Shown piece after piece: positions 17,041 through 28,600 of a DNA stretch of 38,206 bases. Made by a program: the position numbers and the translations under genes. The stretch is from Priapulus caudatus. Taxonomy: Eukaryota > Priapulida > Priapulimorpha > Priapulimorphida > Priapulidae. Position 1 is the stretch's first letter. Each line of letters opens with the position of its first letter. The notes beneath the pieces are model-generated. The model made no database searches, was not told the origin of the DNA, and worked only from the letters and a program-made list of their open reading frames with translations. The stretch covers positions 9,080 through 47,285 of the forward strand of contig NW_014577352.1 of assembly GCF_000485595.1 (NCBI RefSeq), given 5' to 3'.

Positions 17041-17560
17041 TGCTACTGCCTGCTGCTGCTTGCTGCGGCTGCTGCCTACTGCTTACAGCTGCTGTACTGC
17101 TCTGCTGCTGCTGCGGATACTGCTGCTGCTACTTGCTGCTGCTGTGCTGTACTGCTGCTGCTGCTGCTGCTGCTACTGCTACTGCTCCTGCTACTACTGA
17201 TGCTGACTACTTGCTTGCCTGCTACTGCGCTGTGCTGCTGCTACTGCTACTACCGATGCTTAGCATACTGCTAACTACTGCTGCTGCTGCTTCTAATGCT
17301 GCTGCTCCTGCTGCTGCTGCTGCTACTGCTGCTGCTGCTGCCGCTGCTGCTGCCTGATTCTACTGCTGCTATCTTACTGCTGCCCTGCTACTGGCTTATG
17401 CCTACTACATGCTGCTGCTGCTGCTACTGCTGCTGCTGCCTGCCGCCTTCTACTGCTGCCTGCTACTGCCTGCTGCTGCTACTGCGGCTGTTGCTGCTAC
17501 TGAGCTCTGCTGCTGCCTTATCCTGCGTTGCTGCCTGCTGCGGTTGAGAGAAGGACAGGG
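17041..17560. repeat. CTG/CTACTG trinucleotide array, about 500 bp
   Basis: Irregular (CTG)n with CTA, CTT and CCT units. It reads as poly-Leu, poly-Cys or poly-Ala depending on frame, and no frame is bounded by gene-like signals. The first copy of the locus has no counterpart. Confidence 0.95.
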
Positions 17561-17623
17561 AGGGGGGAAGAGAAAGCGGAAATTGGAACATAGATAAGTA
17601 GCGGAACGTGCGCCGCGCAGCGC

Positions 17624-17800
17624 GCGAGAGAGAGAGATAGAGAGACGAGAGACGAACAGAGACACGACAGAAGACAATGGAACCGAACAGGAGAGAGAGA
17701 GAGAGAATGAGAGAGAGAGCAGAGAAGAGAGACCGAAACCAGAGAGAGAGAGAGAGAGTAAAAAGAGAGAGAAAGAGGGCAGGATAGAATGCTAAGAGAT
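17624..17800. repeat. GA-rich tract
   Basis: Repeated GAGAGAGA with ACGAGA and ACAGA interruptions. Confidence 0.9.
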
Positions 17801-17862
17801 AGAAGAGGAGAGGAGAACAACAGAGGAACACGCACATAAAACACGTACACAACGCACGCACG

Positions 17863-18240
17863 CACGTATACATGCAAGCGTGCACTGTTATACACACTCA
17901 CGCGCGTACGCATTCACGCGTACGCACGCACGCACGTACACACACATGCGCATACATGTAAGCGCACACTGTTACACACACGCACGCGCACGCACGCACG
18001 CACGCACGTTACAACACACATGCGCTTTACATGTAAGCGCACATCTGTTACACACACGCCGCGCACGCCACGGCCGCACTACAAACACATGCGCGCATAC
18101 ATGTAAGCGACACTGTTTACACCAACACGCACGCGCACGCACGCACGCACGTAGACACACATGCGGCATACATGTAAAGCGCACAGCTGTTACACAGCAC
18201 GCACGCTGCACGCACACACGCACGCCCGCAACACACACAG
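17863..18240 (+). repeat. Minisatellite, unit about 70-80 bp, five copies
   Basis: Each unit contains CATACATGTAAGCGCAC, CTGTTACACA and an ACGCACGC run. Cores start near 17870, 17951, 18027, 18099 and 18167. Units differ mainly by single-base indels, as elsewhere in this noisy part. Confidence 0.85.
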
Positions 18241-18367
18241 CTGTAGTGTAGCACGTGTCTAATCGTCACACCGGTGGAGAGACACGGACACAGACTTCTG
18301 TCACCCTCATATCTCACACGCTGCACCACCACCACCCTCTACCACACCGAACCCATCGTGGGGGCTG

Positions 18368-18542
18368 CTTGCCTGCTGCCTGCCTGCCTTCCTGCCTGCC
18401 TGCCTGTCTGCCCTAGTTGCCGCCTTGCATGGCATGCATGCCTGCATGCATCGCATGCATGCCTGCCTGCCTGCATGCATGCCTTGCATGCATGCAATGC
18501 CTTGCCTGCCTGCCCTGCCTGCCTGCCTGCCTGCCCTGCCTT

Positions 18543-18573
<31 letters not shown>

Positions 18574-18625
18574 GCCTGCCTGCCTGCCTGCCCTGCCTCT
18601 TCCCTGATCCTGCCTGCCTTGCCTG
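18368..18625. repeat. CCTG/CATG tetranucleotide array
   Basis: CCTGCCTG with GCATGCAT islands. It is the expanded equivalent of the short CCTG run at 9489-9521. Confidence 0.95.
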
Positions 18626-19835
18626 CCAACACTGCAGGTGCACACATCCACAGCTTATTAATTAAGTGTTTAAAACAAAGGATTCGACACGTCGCTGTCG
18701 GCTATTTCGCAATAAGGGCGCGCTCAACTAATTGCATACGTTGGAAGTAAACTAATGTAGCTGAGATTACTGAGGCGTGCCACACAGAGGCACCCTGCAG
18801 TGCTTAGCACCGCGGCCGAATGACCATTCTAGCGCTCGTAAGCGCCATGCGCTATGCGAACGACCTCGCACACCACACTTATTAGAAAGGATGGCAGCCA
18901 CCACCTCTCTCTCTCCTTCTCTCTCTCTTCTCTCTCCATATGATATATATTTATATATATCCTCATACTATATATATATCGCCAGTGTTAATAATAACCA
19001 AAATTTGTCATTATTACACCTTGATATCGCTTTTAGCCTCTAGTATTTCGCCCTCTTTTTCTTTGTCCTATATCATATATATTTATATAATATTCATCGC
19101 TTCGTGAGCGAATCGACTACGTGACGTGATCCGACTGACGTGAGCGATTCGACGGTATGATAGAATTTCAATCAGTCAAGCTACACCAAACAATACACGC
19201 GATAAGGCTAGCAATAATCATCGCTGCCACGTCATTTGTCCGGCCGCTGCTCTGGGCTCCAGGTGAAGTGCTCCTCACTCGTCGCCTGTAACAACCATCC
19301 CTTATTTATTTATCAAAACATTACGCGCTATGCCATTATAGCGTTTATATCTATATCATTAGTACCGATCACCGATCACGATCCACCGATGTTCATTCAA
19401 GTTATTTTCCTACACGAAAAAAAACGCGTGACGAAGCGCAGATTTCACAGCGGTGCGTGTTCTTCGCAGGAGATAATATTGGTTTAGCTCATAATATCTT
19501 AACTTTAGACTGCCGAACCACGGCAGCAGCGGTTATTGGCTTGGGGTAAATTATTTCATAAACCGGCACACTCATGTAGATATAAGCATATACTATGCGA
19601 GCGTCACGCGGATTACTAAATTGTTGCCACAGACGATGATGATGACGCATGATTGTGTGCACGGTGCACCGTGGACGTGAGGTCGTTCTAACATCGACGC
19701 CTGATTGTGATGCTTGAATCACGCCCCGGCAACAGTAATTATTAAAGCAATGTTTAATTGATTTAACAAATTAGGCATTAAACACACACACACACACATA
19801 TATATTTATATGTATGTATATATATACACACACAT
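18610..19835. repeat. Block B', second copy of 9505-10725
   Basis: Collinear with the first copy from AACACTGCAGGTGCACAC onward to the CA/TA repeats, with frequent small indels and lower tandem-unit numbers. After about 19835 the two copies diverge completely. Confidence 0.85.
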
Positions 19836-19909
19836 TCGAATATATCATATACATCGTATTTTCGATGAGCTGACACCACGTTTTCCATAACCACCGAGCA
19901 GAATATGAC

Positions 19910-20379
19910 ACGTCTATGTGTGTGTGCGTGTGTGCGTACGTGTATGTGTGTGTGCTTGTATGTGTGTGTGCGTGTATGTGTGTCGTGGTGGTGGTGTGTG
20001 TGTGGTAGTGTGTGTTGTGTGTGTGTGTGCTGTGTTGTGCGTCGCGTCACGTCGTACTGTGTGTTGGTTGTATGCGAGTGTGCGCCGCGCTGTGTGTACG
20101 AGCTATGTGTGTGTGCTTGTATGCTGTGTGTGCTTGTATGTGTTTAGGGGTTGCGCCGCGTGTGTCGTGCACAAACGCTGTGTGTTGCGCGCGTGTGTAG
20201 TACGGTATGTGTGTGTGTTGTATGTGTGGCGTGACCGTGTGATGTACGCTGTGCTGCGCGCGGTGTGTGTGCGTGTGTGCGCGCGTGTGTGGGTTTACGT
20301 GTGTGCGCGCGTGTGTGTACGGTATGTGATGTGTGTATGTGTGAGTGTGTGGTGTGTGTGTGTGTGTGTGTGGTGGCAT

Positions 20380-20418
<39 letters not shown>

Positions 20419-20660
20419 GTGCGTGTGTGTGTGTGTGTGTGGTGTGTGTGTGTGTGTGTGTGTGTATTGTGATGGTGTACGTGTAATGTGTGTGTGCTTC
20501 GTATGTGTGTGTTGTGCGCGCGTTGTCGGTGTGTGCGTTGTGGTGCGCGCCGTGTGTGTACGTGTTGTGCCAGTCGTGTGCTTGTAGTTCGTGTGCGCGC
20601 GTGTGTGTTTGCAGTCGATGTGCGCGTGTGTGTGCGATGTATGTGTGTGTGTACTCAAAC
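19910..20660. repeat. TG-rich microsatellite complex, about 750 bp
   Basis: TGTGTG with GCGCG, TATG and GGTG interruptions. The long Cys/Val (plus) and Thr/His (minus) frames here are artefacts of the repeat. Confidence 0.95.
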
Positions 20661-20719
20661 CTTGCCAATCATCGCTGCCAGCAGAATTGGTCTAAAGAAA
20701 CCCATACTTACAAGCAGTA

Positions 20720-20990
20720 CAATACCATATATATATATAATATAACTTTATTGTATATAAACTTAATATTTACTATATATATAATATATAATATACTATA
20801 TATATATAACTTATTGTATATAATTAAATATACATATACCATATATATATACTATATATATATATATTTATATATAATATAGTTATCAAGAGCTAATAAT
20901 ATTTATTATATATATATAATTATTAGTTCTTCTGATATTTATATTATTGTGTAGAATTATGTAATAATTAAGTTATTAATTTATTTTATT
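20720..20990. repeat. AT-rich low-complexity DNA with an imperfect hairpin
   Basis: TATATA-dominated sequence. GAGCTAATAAT (about 20889) and ATTATTAGTTCTTC (about 20921) can pair imperfectly. Confidence 0.8.
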
Positions 20991-20999
20991 AACAAATTC

Positions 21000-21560
21000 C
21001 CGTGTAATGATCCTTCTTGTAAAGTAAGTAATCTTACTGTACGAAAAACGTTAACAGCCGATACATGCCCATGAAAGCACACACTCTGCGGGCTGCAACC
21101 CGGGGCAGGCATGGGGGAGATGTGGTCGTGCGATATGACACTTTCGCGGAGAATAAACCGCGTGTTTGATTCCTGGCCTGCTCTATAAAAATATTATCGT
21201 CGAGTTACGATCCACAGATCGTCGGCTCCATTTCTCCTTGATCGTCGGCGACTACAGAGTGGATAGAGATCGGATCTTACTCACCTTGACGCGTACGAGA
21301 AATACAAAAATATTGGCCGCCGCGTCTATATAACGCGCACACATAACGAGCTTGCAGCAAGCTGCTGCTGTGCTCGGGAACTAGGGCGATGCAGCGTGCA
21401 TGTGCATGAGTCCTATTTCTACCATGTTATACTATGTGTTCCTATTTCTACTATGTTTACTTAATTACTTCCACTCACTCTTACTAGTTGCCCTCCCTAT
21501 TCAAAGCCCTGAAGAAACACTCCAGTCCTCCTTTCTCCGGCTCCTTACGTTCCACTCGAC
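21000..21560. other. Unique non-coding stretch, no gene supported
   Basis: GC-balanced sequence. A tRNA-like B-box (GTTTGATTCC, about 21167-21176) is present but its arms do not pair, so no tRNA or SINE is called. Confidence 0.4.
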
Positions 21561-21925
21561 CTCTCTATTATCATTCTCGCCCCCTGTTCAATCTTCTCTC
21601 TATCTCCGGCTCCCACATCCACCTCTCTACCGCTTATTCTCCCACCCTTCTCCTTCTCGTTACCCTCTCCCTCTCTCACCCTTCTCCTCCCTCGCCTATC
21701 TCCCTCTCTCATCCTCCTTCTCCTACTTCTTCCCTTCCTCACTCTCTCCGTCTCTCATCTATCTTCCTACTCTTCTACTCTCCCCTCCTATTCTTCCTGA
21801 GACACCTCCTCCGCTGCTTTCTCTCCCTCTCCCCCCTCTCTTTCGTCTCGTCTCTCTCTTCTCTCTCTCTCTCTCTCGTTCCCTCCCCTCTCCCCCTCTC
21901 TCTCTCTTCCTTTCTCTTTCTTAAT
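21560..21925. repeat. CT-rich tract
   Basis: Pyrimidine-rich, CTCC/TCTC units. Frames are open by composition only. Confidence 0.85.
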
Positions 21926-21987
21926 AACGCATAACGCACTATCCACTCGTAGTGACAGATGCGCCTCTTCGTCTGCAGTACATAACA

Positions 21988-22147
21988 ATGGCGGCCGCCG
22001 CCAGCAACCGCGCTGCTCTTGTTAGTGATGTCCTTAGTGTGTTAGCTCGGCCGCTCGAAGTAGTGCGGATGTATCAACGCAGACGCGAGCCCAGTCTGTT
22101 GTCAAACATTCGCACCGCGGTTAAGTACCTTCTGCAACTACGCTCAG
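21988..22147 (+). CDS. Candidate first coding exon of an unrecognised gene
   Basis: An ATG in a strong initiation context (AACAATGGCG) opens a frame of 53 codons plus one base, ending at CTCAG/GTAAAC, a good splice donor. The peptide starts MAAAASNRAALVSDVLSVLA and continues with RPLEVVRMYQRRREPS and a helical KYLLQLR. Without splicing the frame would stop at 22195-22197 (69 codons from this ATG). It looks helical and basic, with no signal peptide. The family is not recognised and no second exon was found before the assembly gap 440 bp on. Confidence 0.35.
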
Positions 22148-22263
22148 GTAAACGTGCTATAAACTGTAGCGAATTACGGACCCGGCGATTCGCCTGAATA
22201 GGGCGCTGCCACCGCCATCACGACATCGCTACACCAAACACGCCCAGCAAATAGTGCGTCTGG

Positions 22264-22390
22264 CTCTGTGGCGGGGTTGGTGTGTGTCGTGTGATGTGTG
22301 TGTGTGTGTGTGTGTGTTTTTGGTGCAATGGGTGTCGTGTGTGTGTGTGTTGTAGTGTGTGTGTGTGTGTTGCGATGTGCGTGTGTGAGC
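22264..22390. repeat. TG microsatellite
   Basis: Interrupted TG repeats around 22280-22385. Confidence 0.85.
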
Positions 22391-22583
22391 CGTGGTTGTG
22401 TGCGGTAGATGAAACGTGTAGCGGGAGCCGACGCGTGTTATCCGGGTCCTCCAGTGTGCGACCCAACCGATATCGAAACGCTGTCTTCGTCCCCCAACTA
22501 TAGATCACCGCCTCCTCTTCTATATATCTGTTTATATGTATACATTATATTTTTACTATAGGATACCGCTCCTCCTCTTATCA

Positions 22584-22608
22584 NNNNNNNNNNNNNNNNN
22601 NNNNNNNN
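22584..22608. other. Assembly gap of exactly 25 N
   Basis: A fixed-length run of N. Some long-read gap-closing tools write a 25-N spacer for unresolved gaps, so the neighbouring sequence may be read-derived extension. Confidence 0.95.
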
Positions 22609-25600
22609 TGCGCTTTGAGACTATTCAGCTGCTTGAAGTTTACCATAGGTCGGATGTGGTCCGATGTTCTGTCTTTCTCCACCGACTTAGGAGCCCACCC
22701 AGGTCTGTTGCTTTTAGTCTGAGTTTGTTATAATCCTAGTTTCTGGAGGTGTCTCTAGTTATTTCTCTAATTTCGGCTCAGTGGGTTATGACGACACCAT
22801 AGGATTGGTGCTCTCGACCGGAACGCCTTTTTTCTAGAACTAATTGAATTTTTTCCCTTCACGGGTTTTCTAAGGATCTAAGACATCGCAAATCTATTCT
22901 CAGAGTTCGCTGATCTGGATAGTTATGTGCTGGTTCCTAGCCCTGTGCCTGTGGTGATGACTCTGGGGTGTTGATGCGTGGTGGCTGCATAGGCATGTGT
23001 GCTATCTGTTAGGCTTTGTCTATGTTTGGTGTGTTGTGACTCTTCGCTCTAAGTGGGATCGGTATGTATTGATCGGCATGAGTGATTTATATTGACTGTT
23101 ACGTCGTTGTGTGTGTATTGAGACTGGTTTAGCTGCTCGTGGTAGTGTATAGTAAGGCTGGTTCTGCAGGTGTTGGCTCTGCATTGTCATTGGTTATTCC
23201 TCGAGTCTGGTATGATAGATGATGGTGTTCCAGTCTTAGATTTGCGATGAGTTGGTTGTGGATTTGATGATTATGCGTGCTCGCTCGCGCTGTAGCTATT
23301 GTCCTTGGTATATGGCTTGACTTGCTGCTGCTTATTTGTTGCTGGCTGCTCGTGCTGCTGCTTGCTGTTCCTGGCTGCTGGAGAGTCCTATTATAGGAAT
23401 GTACGCGATATTGTGCCCACTGCCTGCCGTGCTGATGCTAGCTTACGTGCTGGGCTGCTGACTGGGAATCGAACTGCTGCTGCACATGCATCATCGGTAT
23501 GATGCGGTGTAGTATGATCGTCTGCGCATCGCTTGTGCTAGAAGTTGCGCATCGCGGCTGTCGTCTGCGCGGTTGTTTCCTCGAAGTGATGTCGTCAGCT
23601 TGTGCTATCTCCTCTTGCTACATATACGACCGCTAGCATGGCCTTATCATAGGGTGTAGCTTTTCTGATTGAGATGTGTGTGCAGGGTGGTTGGACGTTA
23701 GGTTGTGGTGGAGGGGTCTTCCTGGTTTCCTTCTGACTTACTAGGTTTCTCGCTTAGTTTGCTCGGAATTGCTCATACGTGGATACGCGGATTCCTCTCG
23801 AGTTGTCTCATGCGAGACGAATCGCGGTACTCTCTTCGCATATATGGTGGTCTGCTGATTCTGTTCGTTTATGCGGAGTTGTGACGTGTCCAAGATTTTA
23901 ATAAGTCTCTGTTCCTCGGGTACATGGTTAGTGCTAATGAGCGTACTACGAAAGTGGATGTTGTAATTCAGAGTTTGGCTTGTTCGCTCTTGAGGTAAAG
24001 CGCGAAAGCGCTGGTGTTCGTGTAGGTAGTTGTAAGTGACTCATCTATCGTGTTCGTGTCACCAAGTGGCTTTGATCAGTTTACGCGTAGACGTGTTTTC
24101 TCGCGTTTGCGTGTCGTGTGTGTGCGTCGCGCCTGTCAGCTATTGGCTGGCGGCTGTAGGAAAGGTGTAGGTGCACCTGTGTGCTTGTGTTTCTCTCAAT
24201 GCGCAAGTGAGCGTTAGATTCAGGATGTGTAGATTATGCCTCGTCGGATTCGTTAATTAATGTTTTCCTGTTTTCCTTCTATAGATCCTCAATCACTCGC
24301 GGCTGCTCACGACTGCTTATTGCAGCTTACTATTATCCAGTATCTCTCTTATACATATTATCGGGTGTGCTAGTGCGTTCTGCGTGAGTGTCGTGTGCTA
24401 GCTGTCACTTCGTGGCTGTGTTCGGTGAATCCTGCCTCTGCTGCGTTTGTTGTGTGCGTTCTCTTTTCATTACTCTCAGATGGATTTCGCGCATTTCATC
24501 GCTATGAACTTATAGGGACTCTACGAGTACGATAATACTAGTGGAAGATTTGCTGGGCCTTCCTGTCTCTAGTGGACCTCTTATACGTTCTTGTCTTTGG
24601 TGTCCCAGCAATATATTTGTCCGCGTGGCACTTTTAGCTATCAACTGGGCTCTGATTGCAGGCGTACTTCTCGAGTCATTGCTCTGTTAGAGTCGTGTAT
24701 TTCTTTTATAGCCCCTAGCAGTCACGCTTTAAGCTATGTGACCGTTTGCCGGCGGGGCCGATAACGGGCGCAGACCGAGACAGCCATGTAAATAGTTTTT
24801 AGGTTAGAGCTAGAAATCGTTTTGTCTCTTTTGTCCCTTGAGCGTGTATATGACTTTTGACTATATCATTCTTATAGTTTTTCTTGCCCCACCTGGGTTG
24901 GTTGATATTAACTCGTAGTACTGTGGCCCCTGTGTTTTCATAATGCTATCTAGTTCGTTACCTTTTTCACCACTTCTATGGAATTTTGCTATAAATCCGT
25001 GTTTTGGAGTTCTGATCGGCACCACGTTTTAGAATCTCCAGTGTGACGATCGATACAAGACCCTCTCGCCGCTAGAACTGAAAGTATTAGAATGCCCACA
25101 GTTAATATTTAAACATAAGTATTGTGTCATCGTTATTCCTAGTAGCTTCGATAGTTTCACTGAGGCACACCTCCTCATAATCCCTATCCTAGTTCTTGTA
25201 ACCAACTAGGTGGTGGTCCACTGTTGGACTGCAGGCGAGTTCAGTTAGTCGAAGTGGGTGTATTCTAACGAGATGCATCGTAGCCTTTAAACTCTAACTA
25301 ACGTACCAACTCTTACTAGCTGTTAAGTGTGAGTTATATCTGTAATAGCTATGACAATGTTTCTATCTCCATGAGCGTCAGGTTGGACCTCCGCTCTATG
25401 TAGGTCAGGCAGGTACGCGAGCGGTGAGTATTCTTAGAGGTCAGAATTTCGCCTCGCGAGTTTCTACCCAGTCAAGACTTCTATCTTGTGTGTCGCGCTC
25501 TCGTGACGTGTTCTGCTGTTTGTACGCCTACTAGAATCGAAGAAGAAGGTCTCTACGTTTTGGCCTAGGTGCCGCCTATAGATCAATAAGATAGTCTTAG

Positions 25601-28600
25601 AGTAGTAAATGGATCGTTCCTCTATTTTATTTAACGGTCTGATTTTTCTGTGTTGGAATAGTATGCTTACCTAGTTCATGTTGTTAAGATCGCTGCGCGC
25701 TCTTGTAATTTCTCTCTACGATACTTGATTTGACCTACTCGCATATGGTCGGGTATGTTGTGTCATACTCAGGTGACCTGCTTGCCGCACTGTGCTCGCG
25801 TGTGTGTCTTTGCGAATAAGTGCGCTGTGTTCCGGCATTGTCTAATGTGGTCGTAAGCAGACTATTTGTCTTACCTGTGTCATCGCGTGCGGCTCCGTGG
25901 TTCCGCCAGTGCCACTTTCAGCACTCATGTCCACCTGCGATTCTTTCTTGAGCGTCTCTCGATGGCTTGCCATGGTGGTGGAACCTATTTACGCAAAGCA
26001 CGTTAGGCCTCAGTACGTTTTGCCGCTTTATTTACACGGCGCTACAGTTCCATCACCCGGTCTCGCGGTTCACTCAAATGCTTTGCTGAGCTGTCGATAG
26101 ATTATATCAAATCTTGCCTTGCTGCCTTTGTCCCAGAGCCCATGTGTATCTATTATCTCGTGTTCCTTGTAGACATTCCGCATACAGATTCTAGCGATCT
26201 CGTATTGTCTTGTTTACATAGTTATTATTGTCAAGATAAACTTAAATCACACAGACGCTGTTAACAGGGCCGTGTAGATGCCTAATGTGCGAGAATTTCC
26301 GGGGGTGTTGTAACCACTTACAAGGAGTTTAGTAGACTAGGATCGGGTGACCAATAGACTGAATCGCGGTATACTGATATAATAACCCTACTATTATTGA
26401 CTAAGAAGAGAGGATAGATTTTAGTGGCACTCTGCCGCATACAATCTGATTTATGGTCAATACGACTCACGCCGGTGGGCGCTTGGCCAGAATAATCATC
26501 GGATACATACTGCTCGGTGCGCAGGGTCGCGAGCGCGACACGTAGCTGAAGATATTATCAAAACTACATGGTCAAGCACACTAGAGCTTGTTCTGCGATG
26601 GGTGCTAAATCGGCTAAACGACGCGCAGAGCGGGTGCGTGGCCGGTTACGCCGGCTGTTGCTGACTAGCACTCGGATGAACGTCGCGACTAAATAAGGAC
26701 TCAGGATATTACAGAGAGACTACACACGCGTTATCGCGTACGTGTGCCCGCACGACAACAAGAGCTCGATGCATTTAGGCGGATAGGGAAGGGGTGGTGT
26801 CGGGTGGTTGCGAGATGGGATGGGATAGAGAAGGAGTGAGCGGGACGAAGCGGCTGAGTGCGGCATCGGCTATAACGAAGCACGGTCGTTGCTCTAAAGT
26901 TTGCTTCTATGACTCATGAGTGTGTGATCTCTTGCGTGGCGCGAACGTGTGTATTGCGTGAGCGGAATGTTGCGAGTGGATTTGATAATGTAAAGTTGGG
27001 ATGGAGCCGATAAGATCTGATATGGAACAGGATTTTTGGATTTGTTTTTATGAGGTAAGCAGGATCAATTTTTTGTGTTTTCTCGATTGGACGAGAAAGA
27101 GCGGGAGAGTTATTCTTTTTTCTAGGATGATATTTGAATTGGTGTTATACGGTTGAAAGATGGTCCGGCGTGGTGTGGTGCAAGAAGGGATGTGGGAGGA
27201 AGCGAACGAGAGAGATTTGCGGGGATGCAGCGGGCAGGCGTGCAGGATGTGGTATTGCGTCGGTGCGGTCAAGGTGTGTGAGTGGGTCTAAGATTGATAG
27301 GCAAGGTTTTCAGGTAGGGTGGTGAGCCAGGACGAGCGGCAGAAGGGCGGGGGTGAATCTCGCGGATGCTCTGGGATATAACGGCAAGCTCTACGTTGCC
27401 GGAGAGACGGAAGCAAGGAGATGCAGCGAGAAAAGGAGAGATCGAGAACGAGTACGATGTACTGCGCTAGAGAGGTGAAGCCGGCGACGGGCGGGACCGC
27501 GAATACACTGGGAGACGTAGAGCTTTGTGAGACTCGACGGCAAGCAAGGCGCCTCCGCCACGACACGTGAGCGGAACGCTAGAACCAGCAGGCGGCCCGG
27601 CCAGACGCCTAGTGATAGTATACGACCGCCGCGATCCAAGTGAACGAGAGACGCGCGAGCACTGCACTCAGTGAAACCGCGAATGACAGGGGGACGAGAT
27701 CCGAGTTCTGTTAAGCCATGCTCGGCCGTAAACACACGCGCGCGAATAGACGGCCCTATTAGCGAGCGCGCTCGATGACGTCTCGAGCGCACGTCTCAGA
27801 CGCGGTGTGCCGTTGCGACTCGCTCTTGGTCTCTCGGGGTGATTCGACTGTTATCGCCTCGCTCGTCAATCGCGCGACGTAGATGCGCCTTAGAACTCGA
27901 CAGAGCAGAGAGGCGGAGCATCGTAGAAATACCTAGATTCGTAGAACGGTCAGGGCGCGTGCGGTATAGTGTGGATGTGCGACGTCAGATGGCCGTGCGT
28001 GCTGTCGATGACCGCTGGCTGATAGCGAGTGTCGTGTCGCGTGTACCCTAGATGGTGCGCGTGATATGATATTGTCAAATGGTAGGTACCTGGCTGCGGG
28101 ATGAACGACTATGAGCGTCGTGGTGGTACGGCTGCGTGCGCGCGTAGTAGCCAACGGCGCACACAGCGGGCCGACAGCACACACAGCCACACACACGACG
28201 GACAGCACACGCGATGCTAGACCAGCACTGAATGCAGGACACAGGCAGAGCTAGTAGAGGCAAGACGACTCACAAACACGTGATCCGCTAGCATTCTATA
28301 GAAATACGGCTAACGAGCACCACAGCTATTACTGACGCCACGAGAATAGGTCGTAGGCAGCAGTAAGACTTGTGCAACGCAGCGAGGCGGGCGTGCGCGC
28401 AGAGCGCGTCGACAGGGCGCGCGCATGGACAGCGTAGACGTCATCAGCCGATCCGCGCACTCGACGACGTGAGGAAACCAGGTCAATGAGGTAGTGGTGT
28501 AGCACCTCTAGTCACTTTCTGTCGAAGACAGATGCGCCTCTGCTGCCTGCACGGTCTGCTGCCACACCGTCGGGCGGACTCTATGCCCTGCAGTGTATCC

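Noticed and set aside
16956..17913. Poly-Leu, poly-Cys and poly-Ala frames
   Set aside because: Direct translation of the CTG and GA arrays, with no gene-like borders.
19905..20668. Cys/Val-rich and Thr/His-rich frames of up to 200 codons
   Set aside because: Translation of TG repeats.
21110..21185. Possible tRNA-derived SINE
   Set aside because: The B-box-like GTTTGATTCC and a loose A-box are present at plausible spacing, but the T-arm and acceptor stems do not pair and no repeat unit or tail is seen.
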